NCBI GenBank assembly: GCA_950295325.1
Contig: OX485806.1
Location: 22,692,001 to 22,756,000, forward strand
Reading direction: 5' to 3'
DNA length: 64,000 nucleotides
Origin: Polytrichum commune
Lineage: Eukaryota; Streptophyta; Polytrichopsida; Polytrichales; Polytrichaceae
Of the stretch, positions 36,721 through 45,793 are shown one piece after another. The translations under genes and the position numbers were made by a program. Numbering within the stretch: position 1 is the stretch's first letter; each line of letters starts with the position of its first letter. The notes under the pieces were generated by a model, which worked only from the letters and a program-made list of their open reading frames with translations, did no database searches and was not told where the DNA came from.

Positions 36721-39700
36721 ATGCAAGGTAAGACTCGATCCCAAAAACCGAGTTTAGTGTTAGGCTTAGAAAAATCTACCCGTAAGAGAAGGACTTCTAG
36801 AATTAGTGAAGTTGTAGGTGAAGCTCATGTTAGATTAGAGAGTTGCTTAAATATTGAGCCTAGTGTTAGTTTGTTAGTGGAGACATTAGGAGTGGACACT
36901 CAACTTGAGAAAGAGGTAACTCCTTCCAAGTTGGGTAGAAAAACCTCATCGGAGGCACATAAATTAACAAAGGAAAATTTTATAGGCTTGGGTGAGGGGT
37001 TAGAAAATACCTTACCGGACACTATGGCCGAGGAGCGGGGGATGGATCCGCCACCCATACCCCCAATTCCGCCTATACCTCCGGTACCTCCTATAGACCC
37101 ATTGGTTAGGCCAAGAGGCCTACCCATTGTGGTCCCACAAAATTTAGCGGCGATGGATATGCCATCTCATCTCCCTAAATTTTATGGGACCAAGGATGAG
37201 GATCCCTCTCGCCACATGGAACGGTATATCGAACGGTTGGCTAGCTCCCTCATAACCAACCCGGGTTATTGGTTAGTGTGGTTTCCGACCACTTTAGAGG
37301 GAGAAGCCTATGAATGGTATCGGGATCATGCCGAGGGTCATTTTAGGGGATGGGAACAATTACAACGGGAATTCCTAAATGAATTTAGGCCGGAAGTAGG
37401 TCAAAGTACCGCCTTAAGGGCATTATCCTCATTAAAGCAAGGTAGGGAGGAAGAAATTTCGGCTTACATTAGGAGGTTTGATTTAGTGTGCACTAGGTTC
37501 GTGGGTACTATGCTCAACGACGATACACTAAAACAATTTTTTATCCAAGGGTTTTTCAAGTCCGGAACTATTAGGGGTGTTCTAGAAAGAAATCCCTTAA
37601 CCTTAGCGGATGCCAAGCGGGCGGCTAGGGATATTGAAAATTTGGATAAGGATCACGAAAGGTTATGGAGAAGGGAGGATGAATTAATCCCTCAATTCAT
37701 CCCTATCCGACCTAGAGTAGTTTCGGGAGAACCGGTTAAATACGAAGGTCAAATCCCCTATGCTATGGTGGATACCGGCCCCCAACCTTTGGCGGTTAGG
37801 GAACCGGCACCTCTTTTGGCACTACCGGCCCCTAGAACGGATCCACACTTAGAAGAGGTTGAGAGGAGATTAGGTGCTAGCCAACTAGGATTCCAAGAGG
37901 TTATGATAAAACAAATGCAAAGCCTCACGGATCAAATGTCATTAATGATCCGGAGTCAACAACCGGGACTTCCACCCCCAGTTGAGTCGGGGAGGCATTC
38001 TTCCGGATTATGGTGCGTCCAATGTGGCCAACCGGGCCACACTCGGCAATTTTGTAGAGGTGGACAAAACCGTGACCAAAGGGGAAACGGTAATCCACCT
38101 CAACAAAATCAACGAGGGCAAATGCCACCTCACTATGGAAACGGCAACAATAGAGGATCACAACCTAGAGGGCAAGGTGGCCAAAATTATGAGAAAAAAG
38201 AATTTCACCCATTTTGTGGTAGGTGGCACGCTCAAGGACAATGTTGGTCCGAAGGTCAAGGGTTAAATTGTAGCAATTGCGGAGGGAGTCACCCCTCGGA
38301 TGAGTGTCGCCAACCGGACAAAATAATTAATGTCCTTTACCCGGTGGCTAATCCACAACAACAAGCAAGGGATAATATGCGAGGTGCTAGGCCACAAGGA
38401 GTACCGGCTAATGAACTTAGGCCACCTAACTTATACTATGACCATAGTAATGCTAGGCAAACTTTTCACCCGCCGGCGGGATTGCAAACCACAACCGGGT
38501 ACATTCCGATACAAAATAGACAAGGAAGTTCACCTAATGTCAATGGCGGAAGACAAGCGCCTCCAATGGATCCGGGTCCATCTAACTCCCAAGACGTTAG
38601 GTTTATGAATGGTGTGTTGGAGGCCACTTGTGATGACATGCTTCCTCTCCCAATGGGAATTGGAGAGGAACAAAGTCAATGGCCCCCCCACACCAATGCT
38701 ATTACACATGAGTTAGTGAAGGGTAAGGGTGTGGTTGAAGAAGCACCCGCATTAGCGGTAACTACTAGAGCTAGGAGAGGGGATGCCCCATTGGAGGTAG
38801 GAATAGGAGAGCAAGGGAATTACTCTTCGGATGAAGAGCTTAACCTCTCCGAATTAGATAGGGTAGCTAGGAGGGCTACCAAGGATGTGGAAAGGGAGAA
38901 TGTAATTCTACAAGCTAGGGAGAGGCCTAATGTAGTACATGACTTGGATGGTAGCGATGTGGGCGAATGGGACGGACCGGGAATTCCCTTGGATGAATTT
39001 GACGGAGTGGGTAATTCCAAGATGGACAAGTCTACCGGGTACGACTTGTGGGCGGATCTTAGCACACTCAAGGCGGATATTACTTTCGGCCAACTATTGG
39101 AGATTTCACCCGCGACAAGGAAAACATTAAAAGAAGGGATGCCGGTGCATAGGAGGGCTAGGAAGGTCAAAACTAAAGTAGCCGCTAGAATCCAATCACA
39201 AGGCGGAAGAGATGTGAAAGCCATAGAGATAGAAGTTGTGATTGTAGACAAGGTAGTTCCTAACGTATTAGTTGATGGAGGGAGTAGTTTAAACATACTA
39301 CCGGAACATACCATGAAGAAGTTAGGACTTGGACTCACGGGGCCTTCACCTTTGATCATCAATATGGCAAATCAAAGTTCAACTACACCTTTGGGGATGA
39401 TCAAGGATTGTAGGATGACTACCGGGGGTCAAGAGTACTTAGTGACCTTCCATGTCATTAAAATGCACTCCAACAAGGACACATTTCCCATTTTGCTAGG
39501 AAGGCCTTGGCTACGGATGGCGAATGCTATGGTTAATTGGGGTGGACCAAAACCATCCATAACTTATGGTCCTAAGGATAATAGAGTAGTGGTGTCGATT
39601 GGGTCACTAGGAGGTTGGATGAAGAAAGAATTGTGTCTACCATCGGAAGAGGTATTTGATGACGAGGTTAAAGATAACTGTGATGAGGCTTTAGTGGGAG

Positions 39701-42700
39701 TTGTTCAACCCAAAGGTCAACACACATTTATACGCTCAAGTTCGGGGAACTTAAGTCCTAAGTTCTATCACCACGAGAAGGACGGAGATGATGCCAAGGA
39801 GGCTAACAAAAATGAAGATGTGTTGATAGGGGAAGTACATTCGGGAGGTCGTAGTAGGCCCATATATTATGGATCGGGAAGCTTAGGTCCTAATTTCTAC
39901 CATTATGGGGATGATGGGGATTATGCCCAATGGTTAAGGGAGTACCCCGAGTCGGAATTTGATGTCATGGTCACATCTCACCAATTGGAATTAGGTGATA
40001 AAATTCTTAATGCTAGTTTAGAAGAGTGTTCATCATTGGAGCCATGTGAGGTGCTCACCGAGGAAGAATGGGTTAGAGGTGGGTTAACACCTTGGGTAGA
40101 TGACGTGGAAGAGGGTGAAGTTAGTTTAATCCATGTGGATGGAACTCAAGAGGAGGAGGTTATTATCGAGTCATCAAAATTGGAGGAGCCCTTACATTTT
40201 AAGACCACTTCTACGGGGATAGTTGTGGGTCAAAATGTGAAAGACTACCCCAATGTGCCTTCCGATTGGTATCGAAATAAAGATGAACAAGCACATGTGT
40301 CGGAAGCGGATTGGCGGTACGTGGACGTGAAATTGAAGAATGGCAAGGTGCGACAAATGAAAATGGGATCCAAATTGGGGGAGAAAGAGGTTAGGGAGTA
40401 TAGCAATTTGGTAGATGAGTTTAGTGATACTTTTGATTGGTCTTACGATGAGCTTAAAGGAATTCCTAGGGAGATGGTAGAGCACCGGATTCCTTTGATT
40501 CCGGGTGCTAGACCAATTAGACAAAAGGAGCGGAGGATGAATCCTCAATTGCAATTGTTGGTGAAGGCGGAATTGGAGAGGTTGTTGAAGGCCGGGTTTA
40601 TTAAGCCGGTTGAAATTACGGATTGGGTTTCTCCTATGGTCCTAGTGAAGAAAAAGAATGGGAAACTAAGGGTGTGTGTAGATTATAGAAAATTAAATTC
40701 GTGCACACAAAAGGACCATTTCCCCTTACCTTTCATCACCTTATTGCTTGAAGAGGTTGGAGGTCATGCGAGGTATACTTTTATGGATGGGTATGCGGGA
40801 TATAATCAAATTTCCATAGCCCTTCAAGATATCCATAAGACGGCCTTTACCACACCATGGGGAACCTTTGTATGGATTGTGATGCCATTTGGATTATGTA
40901 ATGCCCCGGCCACTTTTCAAAGGTTGGTGATGTATATTTTCACCGACTTGTTGTTTAAATCCATGACCGTGTTTGTGGATGATTTTAGTACACAAAGTAA
41001 TGTGGATGAGCACTTACATTGTGTTAAGGAGGCATTGATTAGGTGTAGGAAGATGAGGTTAGCATTGAACCCGGATAAGACATTTTTGGGTGTCAATAGG
41101 GGAGTGTTGTTGGGTTATGTAGTTAGTGAAAAGGGGAGAGAACCGGATCCGGAAAAGGTTGCGGCCATAAGCGAATTGGCAACTCCAACCAATTCTAAGG
41201 GGATATCTAAATTGTTAGGGCATGTGGGTTGGTACCGGGAGCTCATTCCTAATTTTTCAAAGATAGCGGTGCCCATTACACAATTGCGCAAGAAGAATGT
41301 GAAATTTGAGTGGACGGATGCGTGTCAAAGAGCCTTTGAAGAATTACGGGATAGGTTGAGCACTTACCCGGTATTGATGCCACCAAATTGGGGTAAGCCT
41401 TTTCATGTTTATTGCGATGCGAGCAATGTGGCGGTTGGGAGCGCACTTTGTCAAGCAACGGGGGAAAAAGAGAAGGATCAACCTATAGCTTACGCAAGTA
41501 AGCAATTGACACCGGCGGAGCGAAATTATTCAACCACAGAACGTGAATGCCTAGCGATGGTATTTTCGGTAAAAAAATTTAGACATTACTTAATGTGTAA
41601 CCCGGTTGTATTTTTCGTTGACCACATGGCTATCAAGTATCTAGTTAACAAGGCGGAATTAAGTGGTAGGTTAGCTAGGTGGGTCTTGTTGCTAGAAGAA
41701 TTTGATTACACGGTAGAATACAAGCCGGGTCGCATGCATTTACAAGCCGACCACTTGTCTAGGTTGTCGGAGGAGATAGGAGAAAATCCGGTAGATGATA
41801 GGTTGGTAGATGATAGCCTATTCGTAGTTACTTCGACACCGGAATGGTATGCCGGAATTGTGGAGTTCCTAACAACCCATAAGTTGCCCGAAGAATGGAC
41901 AAAGGAGGAGAGAAGAAAAGTAAGGGTAAATAGTAGGCAATTTGTTGTGGTAGGCCATAGGTTATTTAGGAGAGGATCCGATGGTCTTTTACGACGATGT
42001 GTGTCGAAATCGGAGGTTGAAGCGATTTTAATCGCTTGCCACGATAGCGCATGTGGCGGGCACTTCTCCGGTCAACTCACCGGGCAAAAAATCCTTAGGG
42101 CGGGTTATTTTTGGCCCACACTATTTAAGGATGCACACGATTATGTGAGAAAATGCGATGCTTGTCAACGTTATGCCCGGAACGACCTAAGGATGGAAAT
42201 GCCACTCCATGTGTCATTGCCTTTAATTCCTTTTGAGAAATGGGGAATTGACTATGTGGGTGAGGTGCACCCTCAATCTACAAAAGGGATGAAATATATT
42301 GTGGTTGCTACGGAGTACCTTACGAAGTGGGCGGAAGCCAAAGCGGTAAAGACCGATACGGCGGAACATGCGGCAACTTTCATGTACGAAAATATTATTT
42401 CTCGGTTCGGAGTGCCGAAAATTCTAGTAAGTGACCGGGGTACTCACTTTTTGAACGACTTAATCCGGGAGATGACCGAGAGGTTTCAAATCGATCACCG
42501 GAAGACCACTCCTTACCACCCACAAACAAATGGACAAACGGAACGAGTCAACGGTATTTTGGTAAGTATTCTACGCAAAACAATTTTGGACTCAAAGCGG
42601 AATTGGGATACAAAATTAACGGCGGCACTTTGGGCATATCGTACGACCTACAAGGTAACTACGCGTGCTACACCATTTTCCTTAGTCTATGGCCTAGAAG

Positions 42701-43092
42701 CCACACTTCCAATCGAATATGAAGTCGAATCACTTCGGGTGGCCGTAAGTGCAAGACTTACCGAAAGTCAATCCTTACGAAATCGACTAACCGATTTGGA
42801 AGCACTTGACGAAAGGAGGAGAATGGCGGCTCAACATATTGAAGCGATCCAACGAAGGCGAAAGATTACTTTTGACAAACGACATAAGAAAAGGGCTTTA
42901 ACACCGGGGATGATGGTCATGATCCAAGATGCGCGGAAGCTTGAATTTCCGGCAAAATTCGATGCGGTGTGGTTGGGACCTTACCTTGTCTATGAGGTTT
43001 TTCCTAATAATTCAATCCAATTGGAAACATTGAACGGTGAGCTCTTTCCTACTCGTACATCGGGAAGTAGGTGTAAGGAGTACCGAGCTTAA
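36721..43092 (+). CDS. Ty3/gypsy gag-pol polyprotein of element G
   Basis: One open frame of 2123 codons from the first ATG at 36721; the open frame begins slightly earlier, with no ATG. Domains in order: capsid-like retrotransposon gag (about residues 130-330), a CCHC zinc knuckle at residues 432-445 and a second Cys/His cluster from 517, retropepsin with DGGSS at 852-856, reverse transcriptase with FVDD ending at 1421, RNase H, integrase zinc-binding domain from 1774, and an integrase core with Asp1844, Asp1905 and Glu1941 in DDx35E spacing. No chromodomain is seen at the C-terminus. Gag and pol lie in one frame, as in many plant gypsy elements. The lack of a chromodomain and the RT sequence point to the Tat/Athila side, exact clade uncertain. 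The frame looks whole. Confidence 0.95.
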   Translation: MQGKTRSQKPSLVLGLEKSTRKRRTSRISEVVGEAHVRLESCLNIEPSVSLLVETLGVDTQLEKEVTPSKLGRKTSSEAHKLTKENFIGLGEGLENTLPDTMAEERGMDPPPIPPIPPIPPVPPIDPLVRPRGLPIVVPQNLAAMDMPSHLPKFYGTKDEDPSRHMERYIERLASSLITNPGYWLVWFPTTLEGEAYEWYRDHAEGHFRGWEQLQREFLNEFRPEVGQSTALRALSSLKQGREEEISAYIRRFDLVCTRFVGTMLNDDTLKQFFIQGFFKSGTIRGVLERNPLTLADAKRAARDIENLDKDHERLWRREDELIPQFIPIRPRVVSGEPVKYEGQIPYAMVDTGPQPLAVREPAPLLALPAPRTDPHLEEVERRLGASQLGFQEVMIKQMQSLTDQMSLMIRSQQPGLPPPVESGRHSSGLWCVQCGQPGHTRQFCRGGQNRDQRGNGNPPQQNQRGQMPPHYGNGNNRGSQPRGQGGQNYEKKEFHPFCGRWHAQGQCWSEGQGLNCSNCGGSHPSDECRQPDKIINVLYPVANPQQQARDNMRGARPQGVPANELRPPNLYYDHSNARQTFHPPAGLQTTTGYIPIQNRQGSSPNVNGGRQAPPMDPGPSNSQDVRFMNGVLEATCDDMLPLPMGIGEEQSQWPPHTNAITHELVKGKGVVEEAPALAVTTRARRGDAPLEVGIGEQGNYSSDEELNLSELDRVARRATKDVERENVILQARERPNVVHDLDGSDVGEWDGPGIPLDEFDGVGNSKMDKSTGYDLWADLSTLKADITFGQLLEISPATRKTLKEGMPVHRRARKVKTKVAARIQSQGGRDVKAIEIEVVIVDKVVPNVLVDGGSSLNILPEHTMKKLGLGLTGPSPLIINMANQSSTTPLGMIKDCRMTTGGQEYLVTFHVIKMHSNKDTFPILLGRPWLRMANAMVNWGGPKPSITYGPKDNRVVVSIGSLGGWMKKELCLPSEEVFDDEVKDNCDEALVGVVQPKGQHTFIRSSSGNLSPKFYHHEKDGDDAKEANKNEDVLIGEVHSGGRSRPIYYGSGSLGPNFYHYGDDGDYAQWLREYPESEFDVMVTSHQLELGDKILNASLEECSSLEPCEVLTEEEWVRGGLTPWVDDVEEGEVSLIHVDGTQEEEVIIESSKLEEPLHFKTTSTGIVVGQNVKDYPNVPSDWYRNKDEQAHVSEADWRYVDVKLKNGKVRQMKMGSKLGEKEVREYSNLVDEFSDTFDWSYDELKGIPREMVEHRIPLIPGARPIRQKERRMNPQLQLLVKAELERLLKAGFIKPVEITDWVSPMVLVKKKNGKLRVCVDYRKLNSCTQKDHFPLPFITLLLEEVGGHARYTFMDGYAGYNQISIALQDIHKTAFTTPWGTFVWIVMPFGLCNAPATFQRLVMYIFTDLLFKSMTVFVDDFSTQSNVDEHLHCVKEALIRCRKMRLALNPDKTFLGVNRGVLLGYVVSEKGREPDPEKVAAISELATPTNSKGISKLLGHVGWYRELIPNFSKIAVPITQLRKKNVKFEWTDACQRAFEELRDRLSTYPVLMPPNWGKPFHVYCDASNVAVGSALCQATGEKEKDQPIAYASKQLTPAERNYSTTERECLAMVFSVKKFRHYLMCNPVVFFVDHMAIKYLVNKAELSGRLARWVLLLEEFDYTVEYKPGRMHLQADHLSRLSEEIGENPVDDRLVDDSLFVVTSTPEWYAGIVEFLTTHKLPEEWTKEERRKVRVNSRQFVVVGHRLFRRGSDGLLRRCVSKSEVEAILIACHDSACGGHFSGQLTGQKILRAGYFWPTLFKDAHDYVRKCDACQRYARNDLRMEMPLHVSLPLIPFEKWGIDYVGEVHPQSTKGMKYIVVATEYLTKWAEAKAVKTDTAEHAATFMYENIISRFGVPKILVSDRGTHFLNDLIREMTERFQIDHRKTTPYHPQTNGQTERVNGILVSILRKTILDSKRNWDTKLTAALWAYRTTYKVTTRATPFSLVYGLEATLPIEYEVESLRVAVSARLTESQSLRNRLTDLEALDERRRMAAQHIEAIQRRRKITFDKRHKKRALTPGMMVMIQDARKLEFPAKFDAVWLGPYLVYEVFPNNSIQLETLNGELFPTRTSGSRCKEYRA

Positions 43093-43154
43093 CTAGGCAA
43101 CTTACCTTGGGAGCAAGTGATTTTTGGGATTCATCCCCCGATGGTCGCCAATTA

Positions 43155-43746
43155 TGTGAGCCCAAAATGGTGCCCACATGTGGTGATTAAGTCTTCGAAA
43201 CCAATTTTAGTGTGACTTTGATGTGCTATGATTATTCACAAAACATAAAAAGAGTGAAGTGTGGTATGGATTTAAGTTTAGGCATTAGAATGTGTTGTGT
43301 AGTAATTTCAAGGTTTAACTTCAATAAGAGGATGCCTTGATTAGGTGAGTGGGGGGTAAGGTGAAGCAAGGTGAGCTCCGCGAGTTAAATGCCCACTTTT
43401 GGATCCACCTTGGTAGTTTGGGAAGAAGGAAGCTTGGTGGATGGGGATTAGTCCCTACTTTGGAGGAGAGGGTTAAAGGATTGTGATTGGAGGTGCCAAT
43501 CCTCTCACCCTATCCTCACCTCTTTCCCCCTCTCTCCCTCTCTCCCTCTTTGCTACTTAAGGTGTTTTTTCTCTCATTTCTCTCTCTCTTCATCAAGCGC
43601 TCCCAAGGGAGCAAGCTCTTAAAAGCTTGAGCTACGCGTGTAGGACATTAGTTTTTAGTGAATTTAATTAGTTAAGTTCTCTCTCTTAATTCCTCTCAAG
43701 TGGAGTGAGCTCTTAGAGCTTGAGACAACATGTGGGGATTAGGTAG
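43155..43746 (+). repeat. 3' LTR of element G, first 592 bp
   Basis: It matches 34166-34757 with two differences by eye. It is cut by the family R LTR that begins at 43747. The 62 bp between the ORF and this LTR show no clear classical polypurine tract. Confidence 0.92.
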
Positions 43747-44721
43747 TGTCGCGCACCTCTCCATGAGGAGTGGCCGAAACACCATGGGCACAAGGGGGAC
43801 CCCGGAGTGACACCCGGGACTTGTGGCGCCGTTGGTGAGAGGGCCCAAGTGATCCTAATGTGGGTGAGGGCCCCGGGCGTTGGGAACGCCTCCCACCCAC
43901 AAAGACTAGGAGGCATGAGGGTGAGGCCATGAGCTATGCGTAGCTCATGGCGTGGTGATTCTAGAATGCTCAAGATCACCTCAATCGGAGGTGTGAGCTA
44001 GGAGTTATGGCCATTTGAGTGGGGTGCTGTCCCGGGACAGCGCCCTGGTACAGCAGTGCCTGGGAGTGATTCCCGGGACTGCCAAGGTTCAAACAGGCAT
44101 AACTTCCTCAAGACTTGTCCGAATGGGGCAAGCGAGGAGTTTATCGGCATCTACGTGAAGCGTAGATGAGGATGGAGTGGTTGGTTGTTATGATCAGACA
44201 TCATACAAGGAAGTTATGATGGTCTGAAGCTGCTGGGGGGGTTCTAGGCCCAGCAGCTAAAGGAAAATGTCCACTTGGCCCCAACTCTTGGTAGAGAGAC
44301 AAGAGGTTGGTTGGCGGTGGGGTAGGGGCTCCGTGTAGAGTCCTAGAGGCTTATATGGGTGAGGTGGTGTGGCCTCACCCACCCGAGGCCGAACGGCAAG
44401 GCCTCCATGGGCATTGGCCTATTGTGAGGCCATAGTTGCCTAGTATGGTTCGGGTTGTTGTAGTGTTGCCCCGGCAACGCGATGATCAACATAGGATTGG
44501 ACTTCCATGGATGGAAGTCCACATTGGGGAAATGGGTTACCGATTAAGGGGTGAGTCCCGAAAGCAAAGTAGGAGGGTTGGTTCCCTCCTATGAACTATT
44601 GGTCCGGGGTAAGAGGAGCTATCCATTAGCATGGCGGAATGCTAAGGGTTAGCCACTTGTAACCTTTGCTAGAATTCAAAATAACCAAGATGGTCAAGGG
44701 GGGCTAGCAAGGGTTGCGACA
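43747..44721 (+). repeat. Family R LTR interrupting the 3' LTR of G
   Basis: A complete 975-bp LTR, TGTCGCGCAC to GGTTGCGACA. Left flank GGTAG and right flank CCTAT do not match, so it is not a clean solo insertion. It shares uncommon variants (a CTCCGTGTAGAGTCC block and AAAGACTAGG) with the solo LTR at 62555-63528. Confidence 0.9.
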
Positions 44722-45685
44722 CCTATAGGCTTAGATTTCAGGGTCTCATTTTATGTGGGTGTCCAATATATGGGTTTCGGGACCGAAACCTTCCTTTGGA
44801 GGTCTAGAAGGTCACATTTTGAAGCCTCGGCTTCAAGTTTCACATTACAGGTGCTCACTTTATATTTATCTAGTTGGCCTCATTTCAGGTTAGAATCTAA
44901 CAATAAGAGGCCTCGGCTCTAGGTTCAGACTTAAGGTAAACACTTTATGTTGTTTTAGTTGGCCTCATTTCAGGTTAGACTCTAACTCTAAGTGGCCTCA
45001 TTTGAACTTAGAAACTGACACTTTGAAGCCTCCGCTCTAGTTTGAGATTTCAGGTGCTCACTTTATATAAGTCTAGTTGCCACATTTCAAGTTAATTAGA
45101 ATCTAACATTTTGAAGCCTAGGCTCTAGTATGAGAATTCGGGTGCTCACTTTATTTTGGTTTGGATGGCCTCATTTCAGGTTAGAATCTAACACTTTGAA
45201 GCCTCGGCTCTAGTTTGATTTTTCACATGCTCACTTTATGTTGGTTTAGTTAGCTTCATTTCAGGTTAGAATCTAAGTCTTTGAAAGTGGCCTATAAGCT
45301 TAGATATGAGGTTTTCACATTATGTGGCTGTCCAATATATGGGTTTCGGGACCGAAACCTTCATTTTGAGGTCAAGAAGGTCACATTTTGAAGCCTCGGC
45401 TTCAAGGTTCGAATTACAGGTGCTCACTTTATATATATGTAGTTGGCCTCATTTCAGGTTAGAATCTAACACTTTGAAGCCTCGGCTCTAGTTTGAGATT
45501 TCGGGTGCTCACTTTATATAAGTCTAGTTGGCCACATTTCAGGTTAAAATCAAAGACATTGAAGCCCTGGATATAGGTTCAGATTTCAGGTCTCACTTAA
45601 TGTTTTGGATTTGATGGCCTCATTTCAGGTTAGATTCTAACAATGTGAAGCCTCGGCTCTAGGTTCAGATTTCGGGTGCTCTCAT
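44722..45685 (-). repeat. Satellite-like array, unit about 85 bp (array 2, inverted)
   Basis: The same repeat as at 19022-20948 and 47556-49801, but on the opposite strand (GCCTCATTTCAGGTTAGAAT). About eleven units, including the near-palindrome GGTTTCGGGACCGAAACC at 44773-44790 and 45342-45359. It ends about 100 bp before the first recognisable exon of the methyltransferase-like gene. Confidence 0.9.
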
Positions 45686-45793
45686 TTGTCTAGCTCTAGT
45701 TCAGTTCTTTTGTCCAAAACATCTTGTCCAACTTATTAATTTCATTTTCATTTCAAAATTTGGTTTCCTCGTTCTTGTTCTCTCTTTGTGCAG

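Larger units (their letters stand above)
34166..43746 (+). mobile_element. Element G: young Ty3/gypsy (non-chromovirus type) element
   Basis: The 5' LTR is 34166-35798 (TGTGAG...CTCACA, 1633 bp), with a primer site from 35803, a leader to 36720, one long ORF to 43092 and a 3' LTR from 43155 that is cut after 592 bp by the LTR at 43747. Over the 592 bp that can be compared I see two differences, about 0.3 percent, which suggests an age around or below a few hundred thousand years at usual plant rates. The polyprotein frame looks whole; the element itself lacks the rest of its 3' LTR. It inserted into element F. Confidence 0.93.

Noticed and set aside
20949-44721. The LTRs at 20949 and 43747 as the two ends of one 24-kb element inserted in the satellite array
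   Set aside because: They differ at many positions, and the flanks (ATAGC and CCTAT) are not a direct duplication. The flanking arrays are in opposite orientation, so a simple insertion does not fit.
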